A stretch of 64,000 nucleotides of DNA from positions 62,001 through 126,000 of the forward strand of contig JACRBJ010000087.1 in NCBI GenBank assembly GCA_016234555.1, in the 5' to 3' direction. Positions 51,932-61,973 of this stretch are shown here, in pieces (positions within the stretch are counted from its first letter, which is position 1; each line of letters opens with the position of its first letter). This DNA comes from Chloroflexota bacterium (GTDB taxonomy: Bacteria > Chloroflexota > Anaerolineae > Anaerolineales > Villigracilaceae). Position numbers and translations under genes: made by a program. Below the pieces are notes generated by a model. It was given only the letters and a program-made list of their open reading frames with translations, was not told the DNA's origin and did not search any database.

Positions 51932-52369
51932 ATGAGTAACCTTGAAGTCGCTAAAAGATTTGCCGATTTACTCGAAGCTGGAGATGTGAAGGGATTGCAA
52001 ACCTTCCTGGCTGATGATTTCAGAGCAAAGGGCGCAACGCGAGAGCTCACTAAACAACAAGCCCTTGGCTATCTTCAAATATTTTTCACAGCATTTCCCG
52101 ACCATCGTTTTGGCTTTACGGATTTCGAGGAAAAAGGGGATTGGGTCCATTGCACCGGTCAGGAAACCGGCACGCATAAGGGCGTTCTGGACTTAAATCC
52201 TTTTGGGATGCCCATATCACTGCCCCCAACGGGAAAATCCTTCCAATTGCCGAAAAGCGTGTACTCATTTCGTGTGGCAGGTGACAAGGTTACGAACTAC
52301 AACGAAGAAGCAGTGCATGGAGGTGGATTGGCAGGAATACTGGAACAATTGGGAGTACAACTTCCCTGA
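51932..52369 (+). CDS. NTF2-like (SnoaL/ester-cyclase type) protein
   Basis: 145 residues, AAGGAG 7 bases before ATG. The pattern AKRFADLLEAGDVKGLQTFLADDF, then FTAFPDHRFGFTDFEEKGDWVHC, is that of SnoaL-like cone-shaped alpha+beta barrels. Members are polyketide cyclases, isomerases or simple ligand binders. Function here unknown. Confidence 0.75.
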   Translation: MSNLEVAKRFADLLEAGDVKGLQTFLADDFRAKGATRELTKQQALGYLQIFFTAFPDHRFGFTDFEEKGDWVHCTGQETGTHKGVLDLNPFGMPISLPPTGKSFQLPKSVYSFRVAGDKVTNYNEEAVHGGGLAGILEQLGVQLP

Positions 52370-52410
52370 TCTTTGTTCGCGGATAGATCGATTCCAACAG
52401 GAGCAAAATC

Positions 52411-54165
52411 ATGACACTACAAGAATCCAGGATTTCCGGGTCACTCGTTTATCCGGTCGCCGATGGAGGCAGACCAGCCTCAACAGTGGTTGAAATGATT
52501 GCCGCCATCCAGAAGCTCGAAAGGAAGAAACAAGAGTGGGCTGAAAAAAGTATTGAGCATCGCCTGGGATTTCTGGAAACGATGATCCAGGACTTCGCGT
52601 CCCTGGCTCCGGAATGGGTGGAGAAGGTGATTACGGCACAGCACATCGCGGCAGACGACCATGCCATCGGGGCAGAGTGGATGCAAGGTCCCTATTCTGT
52701 CTTGCGCAACCTGCAGAACCTCAAACAGTCTTTGCGTGAGATCCGGTCCGCCAATTACCCAACGATACCGGGATCCATCACCCTACGCCGTAATGGGCAG
52801 GTTTCAGTCCAGGTTTTTCCACAAACCATTTACGACCGCATTCTGTTCAATGGGTACCGCGCTGAAGTGTGGATGGAGGAAGGGGTAACGCTAGTGAACC
52901 TCCGCCGAACGCAAGCTCTGGAATATCAGTCAGCAAATCCGGCAGGCAAAGTTTCCCTAGTCTTGGGAGCCGGGAATTTGTCCGGGATACCGGTCACCGA
53001 TGTGCTCGATAGACTGTTCATCCAGAATCATGTTGTGATATTGAAGATGAACCCGGTCATGGATTACCTGGGCCCGGTTTTCGAACGAGGCTTTCACTGC
53101 CTGATCGAAGCCGGGTATTTGCAGATCGTGTACGGTGGGGCAGGCGAAGGTGCCTATCTGTGTCAGCACCCTGGCGTTGACGAAATCTTTGTAACAGGTT
53201 CCGATAAAACGTTCGATGCCATCGTTTTCGGACCGGGCGAGGAGGGTACGCGCCGAAAGAGCAAACGTCAGCGTTTAATCACGAAACCGGTGACCGGCGA
53301 ACTAGGAGATGTCACGCCGGTCATCATCGTCCCCGGGGGGTGGAGCCAGGATGACTTGGAATACCAGGCGGAAAATCTGGTTTCCTGGTTAACAGAAAAT
53401 GCCAGTTCGGCATGCAATACTCCGCGTGTGATCGTTCTCCATGCCGAGTGGTCGCAACGATCTGCCTTTCTGGATGCTCTCCGGCGGGCCTATGTTCAAA
53501 CGCCTCTGCGGTGTGCATTCTATCCCGGTAGTCAACAGCGCTATGAAGCATTTCTGAGTGCGCATCCCAACGCCGAACGGATCGGGACGCCCAAAGAGGG
53601 TGAACTTCCCTGGACGATTATTCCTGAAGTCAGCAATGAGAATCGGGATGATATCTGTTTTACGACAGAGTCCTTCTGCTGTGTAGTGGCTGTCACACCT
53701 ATCTCCGCGAACAGTGTGACGGAATACCTGGAACGCGCAGTAACCTTTGCCAACGAAACCTTATGGGGTACGTTGGCAGCAGGTATATTCGTCCATCCAA
53801 CTTCCATGAATGACCCGCAGACCAAAGCCGCGGTCGAAACCGCCATCGAGAAGCTCCGCTTCGGGACGATTGGCGTCAACTGTGCCGCCGGGTTGAGTTG
53901 GGTGTTGATGACGACGCCGTGGGGAGCATATCCCGGCTCGGATGTATACGATATTCAATCCGGGAACAGTTTTGTACATAATACCTTGATGTTCTCGAAA
54001 CCACAGAAGACCGTCATGTATGCCAAATTCCGCGAAAAGCCCAAGCCAATCGCTTTTGTTTCCAGAGGTAAAACGATATGCGCCATCGCCCCGCTTTTGG
54101 TTGACCTGATGGCTAAGCCCAGCCTCTGGAAACTGCCTCGAATTGTTAAACTGGCATTGAAGTAA
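52411..54165 (+). CDS. Aldehyde dehydrogenase family protein
   Basis: 584 residues, longer than the usual ~490. The catalytic thiol is probably in NASSACNTPRVIV (near residue 336) and the general base glutamate in KPVTGELGDVTPVIIV (near residue 295). GAGNLSGIPVTDVLDRLF resembles the cofactor region. The N-terminal ~120 residues diverge from standard ALDHs, and spacing is atypical, so the substrate is unknown. GGAG lies 7 bases before ATG. Confidence 0.75.
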   Translation: MTLQESRISGSLVYPVADGGRPASTVVEMIAAIQKLERKKQEWAEKSIEHRLGFLETMIQDFASLAPEWVEKVITAQHIAADDHAIGAEWMQGPYSVLRNLQNLKQSLREIRSANYPTIPGSITLRRNGQVSVQVFPQTIYDRILFNGYRAEVWMEEGVTLVNLRRTQALEYQSANPAGKVSLVLGAGNLSGIPVTDVLDRLFIQNHVVILKMNPVMDYLGPVFERGFHCLIEAGYLQIVYGGAGEGAYLCQHPGVDEIFVTGSDKTFDAIVFGPGEEGTRRKSKRQRLITKPVTGELGDVTPVIIVPGGWSQDDLEYQAENLVSWLTENASSACNTPRVIVLHAEWSQRSAFLDALRRAYVQTPLRCAFYPGSQQRYEAFLSAHPNAERIGTPKEGELPWTIIPEVSNENRDDICFTTESFCCVVAVTPISANSVTEYLERAVTFANETLWGTLAAGIFVHPTSMNDPQTKAAVETAIEKLRFGTIGVNCAAGLSWVLMTTPWGAYPGSDVYDIQSGNSFVHNTLMFSKPQKTVMYAKFREKPKPIAFVSRGKTICAIAPLLVDLMAKPSLWKLPRIVKLALK

Positions 54166-54702
54166 ATTTAGAAATCGTAGGAAGGCGGCAGGAACGACCA
54201 ACAACAATCCTTGGGTCAAGTAGGTGGATTATTTTGCCTTGAATATTTGTCGATGTTTTATCCTTAATATCCTTACCGACATCAGGTAAAGGAACTGATA
54301 GACGCATACTGCAGTATGGCTGATTGGCCACAGAAGGTTTGCCGAAAATCAATTGGGAAAGAATAAAGACTCCGGGATGATTATTGCGATTTTCGCTGGC
54401 GCAACTCAAGGAGGTGAGTATGATATGAATAAACTACAGGGAGAGCCCATGAAAGTTGTGCCTGTGAAATGTTTAATATTGCCAGGAACAAACCAGCAAG
54501 ATTGTGTCTTGCTCCTGTTGAGTGCATCATCCATGTTCACTACTTAATGATAGGAACAGTATTCCGCAATGTATAACTCCTGTTTTTTATCTATTCCGGA
54601 CACGGAGAAGCATGGAGAACGCGTTAATCGGCGTATATCTGCGTTTTCTGTATTCAATTCTGGAAGTGCAAAAAATCGCATATTGATCATAGGAGGCTCC
54701 AT
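54166..54702. other. Spacer between aldehyde dehydrogenase and hydrolase genes
   Basis: About 540 bp. An imperfect hairpin with arms GATGTTTTATCC and TTACCGACATC is visible near 54250-54285. One tiny ORF (54425-54547) has a perfect ribosome-binding site and is listed separately. Otherwise no convincing gene. Confidence 0.5.
54425..54547 (+). CDS. 40-residue ORF with perfect ribosome-binding site
   Basis: ATG at 54425 follows AAGGAGGTGA at good spacing. The product begins MNKLQGEPMKVVPVKCLILP and ends SSMFTT. No homology recognised; could be the remains of a longer, deleted gene or a true small protein. Confidence 0.35.
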   Translation: MNKLQGEPMKVVPVKCLILPGTNQQDCVLLLLSASSMFTT

Positions 54703-55584
54703 ATGAACACCAATCACCATACCATTTCAATGAATGATGGACGCAAGATCCAAATCATTGAGGCTGGTCAACCGGATGGCATCCCGGTTCTGGTACATAA
54801 CGGAACACCAGGTTCCAGACTGCTCTATGACCGCTGGATCGAGGATGCCAAATCGCGCGGTATTCGATTGATCAGTTATGACCGACCCGGCTACGGTGGT
54901 TCGACTCCACAGCCAGGTCGGCTTGTAGCCAGTGTTGCCAATGATGTTAATGCAATTGCGCAAGCACTGAGCATAAAGAAGCTATTGGTTTGGGGTATTT
55001 CGGGAGGTGGACCGCATGCTCTCGCTTGTGCGGCTCTACTGCCTGACCTGGTTGTGGCAGCGGCATCGCTCGCATCCCCGGCTCCTTATCCTTCCACAGG
55101 ATTGGAATGGCTTGCTGGTATGGGAGAAGATAATGTGGCAGAATTCGGCGCCGCATTCAAAGGGAGGGAGGCCCTTCAGCAGTTTGTGGAGGCGGCGAGC
55201 CCCGGGATGTTAGCCGCTGATCCTGCAGCCCTTGTGCAGGCATTTCACACACTCTTGTGTCCAGTTGACGTTGCGGTGTTCACGGAAGACCTTGCCACCT
55301 ATTTGCTGGATGCGATGCGTGAAGGAATCAAGGAAAAAAGGGATGGATGGGTGGATGACGATCTTGCTTTCACCACGCCGTGGGGCTTTGAACTTGATCG
55401 GATTCAAACCCCTGTGTTGTTAATGCAAGGGGAGCAGGATCAAATGGTACCAGTTTCCCACGGAAGATGGCTGGCAGATAGAATCCCTAGCGTCGAGTCC
55501 CGACTTCTTCCCAATGATGGTCATCTTACACTCTCCGCCAACCGCATCCCTGAAGTTCATGCCTGGTTGCTGAGCAAGATTTAA
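54703..55584 (+). CDS. Alpha/beta hydrolase
   Basis: 293 residues. The nucleophile elbow is GISGGGPHALA (Ser near residue 100), the acid is in MQGEQDQMVP and the histidine in LPNDGHLTL. HNGTPGSRLLYDR gives the oxyanion-hole region. AGGAGG precedes the ATG. Similar in type to the hydrolase at 61974. Substrate unknown. Confidence 0.88.
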   Translation: MNTNHHTISMNDGRKIQIIEAGQPDGIPVLVHNGTPGSRLLYDRWIEDAKSRGIRLISYDRPGYGGSTPQPGRLVASVANDVNAIAQALSIKKLLVWGISGGGPHALACAALLPDLVVAAASLASPAPYPSTGLEWLAGMGEDNVAEFGAAFKGREALQQFVEAASPGMLAADPAALVQAFHTLLCPVDVAVFTEDLATYLLDAMREGIKEKRDGWVDDDLAFTTPWGFELDRIQTPVLLMQGEQDQMVPVSHGRWLADRIPSVESRLLPNDGHLTLSANRIPEVHAWLLSKI

Positions 55585-55742
55585 AAAATTTAAGAGAGCA
55601 AGTATCAAAGAAAATTATACTGAAACAATCCGAGATATTCCGGCAAGTCTGGAAGAATTCCCCAAGCGGCACCCTTTATTCGCTTCTTTGTAATCCGGCT
55701 TGCAAAGATAATACATTCATAACAGACGCAGCCGATCTATAG

Positions 55743-56384
55743 ATGGTTTGGATCATTTTCACAACCGCCAGCTTATCTACATTGGCGGGGAACTTGGTTA
55801 CACATGGCTTTGTTCACTCAGCAGACAATATCATAAGTATGGATATTGGCCTTCAAACCTTAAGCGATCGATTTCGTCCACACACTGGATTGATTCGCCA
55901 GGGTTTGATTGACAATAACATGGTCTCTTTTGAAAATGTTACTCTCAACAGGATCCCTGCCAGCATTCTCAGTCCATCCTTGATATGATCCACATCCTAC
56001 GCCATGAAATATTTATCTCCGGCGGACCACTCAGCCCGCTTGCACAGGTTGCCCCGGTTACCTTGATGCAAGAGGATGCGGCAAGAGTGAGGATGGTATA
56101 CCTTACACCGACAAGGCGGATTTGGATGTGCGCACTGCCAGTTTCCTGGCGGCACAAGGGATGCAGGTGACAGAATACGGCGTTCCCACAGGATGGTCCG
56201 GGCAGACCGTGCTGGTTGTGTATTCCCCGAAGTTGTATGCCTTGCGATATTTGAAGGATACTTTTGGCGTAACGGGGAGCAACCAGATCATATTCAAGCC
56301 CGACCCGGCTGAGGCGGTTGATATTGAGATCCGCATCGGGGAGGATTGGGTCGGCAGGCTACCCGCCGGGTATTGGTCTGATAT
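55743..56384 (+). pseudogene. Broken partial copy of the LCP gene end
   Basis: Three frames together match the C-terminal part of the LCP protein at 49544: IRQGLIDNNMVSFENVT (LCP: IRQGVIDNNMALFANVT), then ISGGPLSPLAQVAPVTLMQ, then RTASFLAAQGMQVTEYGVP to RLPAGY. The stop of the intact copy is replaced by TGG. Frame breaks lie near 55985 and 56105. The copy is on the plus strand as a direct repeat about 5.4 kb downstream of the intact one. Confidence 0.8.
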
Positions 56385-56394
56385 CCCTCAAGCC

Positions 56395-58110
56395 CTACGG
56401 CACAACCATCTCCTCTTCTTCCATAACAATATCAGGTACATCCCATCCTTTTTGATCCATCAATTCTTTGAATGCACGGCGGAAAAGCAGAGTGATTTTC
56501 ACACTGACATTACCACCTTCAGGTAAGGCAAAGATGTAAGTTGATGTATTAGTTTCAAATGCACCAATGCGATTATCACTGATAATACGCGTGGGATTCC
56601 AATACGAGCCTGTGGGTTCGATTTCTGTCCACAGTTCACGTAATATCCTGGCAAAGCCTTTGCCGGGCAAGCCCGCATAATATCCCCGCTTGGGGTCACC
56701 AATTCCACCCCAAGCGGGGATTGTTTCACCCTTAAGTAGGGATAGGGCTTGCCCCTGTCCATCTTTTGTATCAACCAACAGAATCAACTGACGCAAAGGC
56801 GAGTCGGTTGGAACATGGTGTCCCGTCTTATCGTTTGTGATGGAGACTTCCACAATTAGATTCTGATCTTCCCGCCGTGTATTGACTGTCATGGTGACGG
56901 AATTTTGCAGAAGTTCTACATTCGACGCACCCGGGAAAGTGTGCGCCGGGATTGTCAGCGGGTCACGCTCGACGCCGCCCAAATCTGGTGCGACATTGGT
57001 GAGCGGCCTGCCATTCAAAACAGTCGGCGCGGGCATATGGCATTGTTGACAGGTTTTTCCAGTTGATGGGTCACTATAAGGACTTGCCAGCCACTCACCA
57101 AAAGAGTTGTAAACGACTGTGTTCCAAAAAATACCGTAGTGGCAAGTTGCGCACCAGCGGCTTTCTTTGATGAGCGGAAGATAGGTATCTTCCATTGGCA
57201 CGTTGTCATCGTCGAACGAGCCGAAGAAGAGCTGGTATCGATCCTTATCCTCCGGGAATGGGCGTCGGATGTCCATGGAAAGCACACCGGGCATGTTGGG
57301 ATATGGCAGGCTTGTTTCGGGGTTGAGTTTGATATCCGCGACCTTATGGCAAAAGTCGCAATGCACGCCGAAAGTGTTCACCCCGGTCACTGTATTTGGG
57401 TCAATGCCATAAGGGTCTTCGATGGCGGAACCTGGGATGTGGCAGGCGGCACAGTTCCCCGCTGTCTCTGGAAAGTCCAGTTTATAGCCGGGACCGTAGT
57501 AAGGCTGCGTCAGGTCGGGTCGCAACGGGATGCTTCCATAGTCACGGTTGAAGACGTAGCGCGTTGGCGGTGATTGATTTCCATCTACATCAGCGCCGTT
57601 ATACATGGTCAGAAAGCGAATGTTTGTCGCAGATTTACCGTGCGCGTCGTTGTCCAACCAGACCTGGGTCACACCTGGTTTGCAACTGTAACAGGAGTTT
57701 TCGCCTGTAGGCGGAATCCACTCGTAGGCGGGATTGTCATTGGTCTGGTACAAGCGCAGAGTCAGGCTGACTTCGCTGGCAGGTGGGGTTACACTTTCTG
57801 TTTTCGCGCAGTAATAATCCTGTTTCCAGGCGCTGACCGTGACCGGAATACCTGTATCCAAGTCGTTCAAGGTAAATTTTCCATTCGCATCTGTTTGTGC
57901 CACGTTCGTCGTCGCCTGGATGCGGACGGTGGCACCCGGAACCGGTTCCCCGTCTGTGTCCACAACTGTCCCGCTGATGGAGTCTTCTGCTGTAACTATC
58001 GGCGAAATAGGCATGGGGGAGGCGGTTGTAACCGGCGCACAGGCACTTAACAAGACAAAGGCAAGGCAGACCAGTCCTGCCAGCAGGAGATATGACTTTA
58101 TAACTTTCAT
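56395..58110 (-). CDS. Pentahaem c-type cytochrome lipoprotein with a CxxCK haem motif
   Basis: 571 residues from ATG at 58110 (AAGGAG 7 bases upstream). A lipobox (LLSAC, Cys24) anchors it outside. Residues ~45-105 form a carboxypeptidase-regulatory-like beta domain. Then come five haem motifs in order: CYSCK (140-144), CAACH (220-224), CDFCH (251-255), CATCH (320-324) and CQQCH (354-358). One CxxCK first, then four CxxCH, is the order of NrfA nitrite reductase, where the Lys-ligated haem is the active site; the rest of the sequence is not obviously NrfA. It lies 32 bp after the BNR-repeat gene on the same strand. Confidence 0.85.
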   Translation of the reverse strand: MKVIKSYLLLAGLVCLAFVLLSACAPVTTASPMPISPIVTAEDSISGTVVDTDGEPVPGATVRIQATTNVAQTDANGKFTLNDLDTGIPVTVSAWKQDYYCAKTESVTPPASEVSLTLRLYQTNDNPAYEWIPPTGENSCYSCKPGVTQVWLDNDAHGKSATNIRFLTMYNGADVDGNQSPPTRYVFNRDYGSIPLRPDLTQPYYGPGYKLDFPETAGNCAACHIPGSAIEDPYGIDPNTVTGVNTFGVHCDFCHKVADIKLNPETSLPYPNMPGVLSMDIRRPFPEDKDRYQLFFGSFDDDNVPMEDTYLPLIKESRWCATCHYGIFWNTVVYNSFGEWLASPYSDPSTGKTCQQCHMPAPTVLNGRPLTNVAPDLGGVERDPLTIPAHTFPGASNVELLQNSVTMTVNTRREDQNLIVEVSITNDKTGHHVPTDSPLRQLILLVDTKDGQGQALSLLKGETIPAWGGIGDPKRGYYAGLPGKGFARILRELWTEIEPTGSYWNPTRIISDNRIGAFETNTSTYIFALPEGGNVSVKITLLFRRAFKELMDQKGWDVPDIVMEEEEMVVP

Positions 58111-58142
58111 CGCTTTACTCCTTTGACGACAAGCATCCCAGG

Positions 58143-60536
58143 CTATTTGTGTCGTAAGCGCCAGGCGATGCCAAATATGAACAACGGAAACAGCAAAGCA
58201 GTGCCGCATGGCAAATTTCCCGGAGGTGAAACGGGTGTTGGTGTGTTTGTGGGGAATGGCATGTCTGCTGGGAGTGATGTTGTAGTTGGTGGGACTGGTG
58301 TGGGGGTTGGCATCAGGGTGTTGAAATAATCTTGGTCGTGTGTACTCAAGCGAAAAGCACCTTCGCCGGTTGTTCCTGCATAGAGCGTCTCGCCATCAGC
58401 GGAAATCGAGAGCGTGTTGATCGCGCGCGTACGTAATCCAGCGTTGATCAAGCGCCAGCGTGTGCCGCCATCTTCGCTGATGAAGACGCCGCTTCGGTTA
58501 CTTCCTGCGTAGATCACATTTGGGCGAGCAGGGTCAACAACTACCGCGTAGATTGGCTCATTTGGATCCATTCCAGCGCTGATTGCCTTCCACGATTCTC
58601 CGCCATTCTCGCTCTTGAAAACGCCGTGATCTTCCGCGCCCGCGTATAACGTATCCGGGTTCGTTGGGTCGCCGGCAAGATCCATAACCTGCATCGTGCC
58701 CAAACCTTGATTAACTGCCTCCCAGGTATTCCCCCGATCCTGCGTGCGAAAGATTCCGCCACCCAATGTTGAAAACCAGGCAACATCAGGATTTGTTGGA
58801 TGAACAAGTATCCCGGTCACCGTCCAACCTTCCAACGGACCGCCATTTAACTGCGTCCAACTGTGCCCGCCGTCTTCGGAGATTAAAGCGCTCATCAGTT
58901 GATTCGGGTTCGCGCTTTTACCTTTGCGCCAGACGCCGAAACCGGCATAAACAATATTGGGGTCGGATGGCGCGAAGGCAAGCGCCTGAACACCCTGGAA
59001 CTTATCGCCTATATGAAGAACGGGCAAATTGTTCAATTCATCTTCGAAATTGGTGACCAAGTACCAGTTCAAGCCTCCATCAATGGATTCGAATGTCCAA
59101 CCCTGAACCGAAGAGGAAAGCAGGATGTGTGCCTGATTGAGTGGATCCACAACGGCGCGCGCACCCGCGGCGATAGGGCGAATGTCCAATGGATTAATCC
59201 CCTCCCAATTCACGCCGCCGTCACGGCTCAGGAAGGGTCCGCTGCCTCCATTGACCAAAACAAACGCCGGATTGGTCGGAAACACGAACACATCGCGCAA
59301 GTCTGCCCCTGTGTAACCCACGCTGGCAGAGACCCAGGTCTTACCGCCATCCTCTGATAGGAAGTTTCCGCCGCCATAATTATTGACAAAGATGCGGTCT
59401 GGATCCCGCGGATCCACCTGGAAATCTATTGGGAAGCCGGGGCGGATGCCCGCAGGACCCCACCTGCCGAGTTCATTTTCAAGTATAGTCCACGTTTTTC
59501 CGCCATCCTCGCTTCGAAAGAATTCGTCGCTGCCCGCCGCATAGGCAATCTGTGGATTTGAGAGGGAAAATTCAACAGACGTGACATGATTGCCCTTCAC
59601 ATGCTTCCAACTCGCGCCGCCATCCGTGGTAAGGTAAACACCGCCTCCAGCGCGATACGCATTATTGCCCGTAGCCGCCAGCAGTATGTTTGGATCCTGC
59701 GGATGCATGAATAACGAACCCACATACAGATTCCCCAAACCGTTATTGATATTTGTCCATGTCTCTCCGCCGTCGGTGGATTTCAGCACACCTTCTCCGC
59801 CTGCCGTGTCTGTCACAGGGTCAGAGTTCTCGGATTCGCGGTCAAAGATGCCTGTTGATACATAGAGGATGTTGTGGTCATTTGGATTGATCCAAATATA
59901 ACGAGCCAGGCTCTGCCCACGCCAGACAGCTTTCCACGAATTGCCGCCATCCACGGTTTTATAAACAACACCTTCAGCTTTGTCAAATTCGCGCCCCCTC
60001 TGTTCAGCCCTGCCGCCTGTCCACGAGGAAACTTCACCCGCAGCGTAGACTACATCGGAATTCCCCGGCTCGACCGTGATGCCTCGAAACGTCAGCCCAT
60101 CGCGCTCTACAATCCCCTTGATCCGCTTTTCCCAGGTTTTGCCGCCATCATCCGAGCGATAGACCGCGCCCAGATTTTGCAGACCGATCCAGACAGTGTC
60201 GTAAGTATTCGGATCGATCGTGAAGCAGAAAACGGGGATGGCATCACCTGAGGGTCCGGTGCGCGCTTCGATCCCATCGTTCAATGTAAACCATGTGTTT
60301 CCACCGTCTTCGCTTTTATGAACGCCTGCCCATGCGTCAGTTACATACATTACGTCGGGATTATCGGGTCTCATGCGGATATCGTAGCCGAGTCCGCCGA
60401 TGGGTCCGCCAAGTCGCGCCCAGGTTTGGTCTGCCAATGGTGAGCCTTCCGCCTGTTGCGCCCGGGCAGGCAAGGCTGCAAGAACGGTCAGGGCGGTGAA
60501 TAAAACCACAATCGTGAGAATTGGCTTTGTTTTCAT
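58143..60536 (-). CDS. Exported BNR/Asp-box beta-propeller protein
   Basis: 797 residues with a signal peptide (MKTKPILTIVVLFTALTVL) and a C-terminal membrane helix after a Pro/Thr-rich spacer (PTPTPVPPTTTSLP). Between them are many Asp-box repeats of the form S-x-D-G-G-x-T-W (SEDGGNTWF, SDDGGKTWEK, TVDGGNSWKA, STDGGETWTN, SEDGGKTWV, SEDGGTRWRL), as in sialidases and VPS10/sortilin-like propellers. Likely an extracellular binding or structural protein. GGAGGG lies 8 bases before the ATG. It probably forms an operon with the cytochrome. Confidence 0.88.
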   Translation of the reverse strand: MKTKPILTIVVLFTALTVLAALPARAQQAEGSPLADQTWARLGGPIGGLGYDIRMRPDNPDVMYVTDAWAGVHKSEDGGNTWFTLNDGIEARTGPSGDAIPVFCFTIDPNTYDTVWIGLQNLGAVYRSDDGGKTWEKRIKGIVERDGLTFRGITVEPGNSDVVYAAGEVSSWTGGRAEQRGREFDKAEGVVYKTVDGGNSWKAVWRGQSLARYIWINPNDHNILYVSTGIFDRESENSDPVTDTAGGEGVLKSTDGGETWTNINNGLGNLYVGSLFMHPQDPNILLAATGNNAYRAGGGVYLTTDGGASWKHVKGNHVTSVEFSLSNPQIAYAAGSDEFFRSEDGGKTWTILENELGRWGPAGIRPGFPIDFQVDPRDPDRIFVNNYGGGNFLSEDGGKTWVSASVGYTGADLRDVFVFPTNPAFVLVNGGSGPFLSRDGGVNWEGINPLDIRPIAAGARAVVDPLNQAHILLSSSVQGWTFESIDGGLNWYLVTNFEDELNNLPVLHIGDKFQGVQALAFAPSDPNIVYAGFGVWRKGKSANPNQLMSALISEDGGHSWTQLNGGPLEGWTVTGILVHPTNPDVAWFSTLGGGIFRTQDRGNTWEAVNQGLGTMQVMDLAGDPTNPDTLYAGAEDHGVFKSENGGESWKAISAGMDPNEPIYAVVVDPARPNVIYAGSNRSGVFISEDGGTRWRLINAGLRTRAINTLSISADGETLYAGTTGEGAFRLSTHDQDYFNTLMPTPTPVPPTTTSLPADMPFPTNTPTPVSPPGNLPCGTALLFPLFIFGIAWRLRHK

Positions 60537-60557
60537 GGGAAGTGCCCTCCAATCAAA

Positions 60558-61460
60558 TTATTTTGAGATTCGCTGACTGATCGCTGTGCCGAGCACCTCG
60601 AGCGCACGTGTTGCCTCTGGCAGTTGTGGCGCAAGCGCATGCCAGCTATGCCAGACATGTGGACACAACAGGGTTTCCATCGGGACGTTATACCGTTGCG
60701 CCGCCTGAGTCAGGCAATCCACTTCACTGCGCATAATTTCATTCTCTCCTGCGATGACATATAACGGCGCTATTCCACTTAAGTCGGCAGAGACAGGACT
60801 CAAATCAGGCAGCGTCGTGTCGTTGCCTGCAACGTAATGGTTGTGCATTTCGGCTGTAAATTTAGGATGTGCAAAGGGATCGTCAGATTGCCATATACGC
60901 GCATCCTTGAATCCATAATCCACAACCGGCGAGATAAGGGCGCAGAGCAGCGGTTGGGAAAGCCCCTCTGCTTTTGCTCGTAACAAGGTTGCCAGCGCCA
61001 GCGCCGCCCCCGATGATTCGCCAATCAGCACAATCTGTTTCCCTTGTTGCAGCAGCGCCCGATACACTGCGTAGCATTCATCATGCGCGACAGGATAAAG
61101 ATATTCCGGGATGAGGTGATAGTCCACGCCAAAGGCGCGTAACCCGGCAAATCTGGCAAGATAAGCTAGTTCCCGCCGCAGTGGGTTGTTCCAGCCGAAG
61201 GCGATTCCGCCACCGTGCAAAAACAGCATGACAGGATTTCCCGGCGCATTCGTCGGGATGAGCCAATCGCCTGTCACGCCGCCAGGGGAATCGCTTTCCG
61301 CTTTTACATCACGTGGCGGGCGCATTGCCACATTCGCCACACGGTCAGCAAGTTGACGAAAGCGCACGAAAGCGTTGGCGTCTTGAACCGGAAAATTTCC
61401 CTGTGACCATCGGGCAATCCGCATCAATGGCTTGAATAGATGGTACTGAAAGCTGGGCAT
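60558..61460 (-). CDS. Alpha/beta hydrolase of the hormone-sensitive lipase type
   Basis: 300 residues. The oxyanion-hole motif MLFLHGGGIAFG and nucleophile elbow IGESSGAALAL (GxSxG) define the HSL/HormSL family of esterases; the histidine is probably in CPHVWHSW and the acid in AGENEIMRSEVD. Substrate is likely a short-chain ester; specifics unknown. It follows the BNR gene promoter side and is separated from the SRPBCC gene by ~20 bp. Confidence 0.88.
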   Translation of the reverse strand: MPSFQYHLFKPLMRIARWSQGNFPVQDANAFVRFRQLADRVANVAMRPPRDVKAESDSPGGVTGDWLIPTNAPGNPVMLFLHGGGIAFGWNNPLRRELAYLARFAGLRAFGVDYHLIPEYLYPVAHDECYAVYRALLQQGKQIVLIGESSGAALALATLLRAKAEGLSQPLLCALISPVVDYGFKDARIWQSDDPFAHPKFTAEMHNHYVAGNDTTLPDLSPVSADLSGIAPLYVIAGENEIMRSEVDCLTQAAQRYNVPMETLLCPHVWHSWHALAPQLPEATRALEVLGTAISQRISK

Positions 61461-61482
61461 TGGTTACGAAGACTTTGAGCCG

Positions 61483-61920
61483 CTATTGGGTTGTCTCTAC
61501 CCTAGCTTTTAGGGATTTGTCCATTGCTTCAAAACCCTGTCTTGAATTGGTGTCGATGTCTTTCGCCTGGAGTGGAACCAGCAATCCGTTGAACACCTCC
61601 CGGTCGATGAACCGCACCCGGTTTGCGTCCATCTTTTCAATGGTGAAACTGTGCTCGCCCTGGAAAAGCCCCAGCAGAAGCACATGATATTTCCAGCGCA
61701 GTTCCCGGTTGGGTTCCACCTTGAGCACAGTGCAGTGCAGGGTCATTTCCTTTGAGCCGGATTTTAATGTGATATCCACTTTTTCACCGACCTTTGCCTT
61801 TCCGATGGCGCGATGGATGAAGGGATTCCATTCCGTCCATTTGTCGAGATCTGCCAGGACTTGCCAGACCTTTTCAGGCGATGCCTGAATCTCGATTTCG
61901 GTGCGAAGTTCTTTTGTCAT
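61483..61920 (-). CDS. SRPBCC-family protein
   Basis: 145 residues from ATG at 61920 (AAGGAG 6 bases upstream). The N-terminal pattern TEIEIQASPEKVWQVLADLD and the following KWTEWNPFIHRA are those of the START/Bet v1-like SRPBCC fold, which binds hydrophobic ligands. Function unknown; may act with the neighbouring hydrolases. Confidence 0.85.
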   Translation of the reverse strand: MTKELRTEIEIQASPEKVWQVLADLDKWTEWNPFIHRAIGKAKVGEKVDITLKSGSKEMTLHCTVLKVEPNRELRWKYHVLLLGLFQGEHSFTIEKMDANRVRFIDREVFNGLLVPLQAKDIDTNSRQGFEAMDKSLKARVETTQ

Positions 61921-61973
61921 CACATGCTCCTTTTCTGAGATTTGGTGAAATTTACCATTCTTGTATGCGCTCA

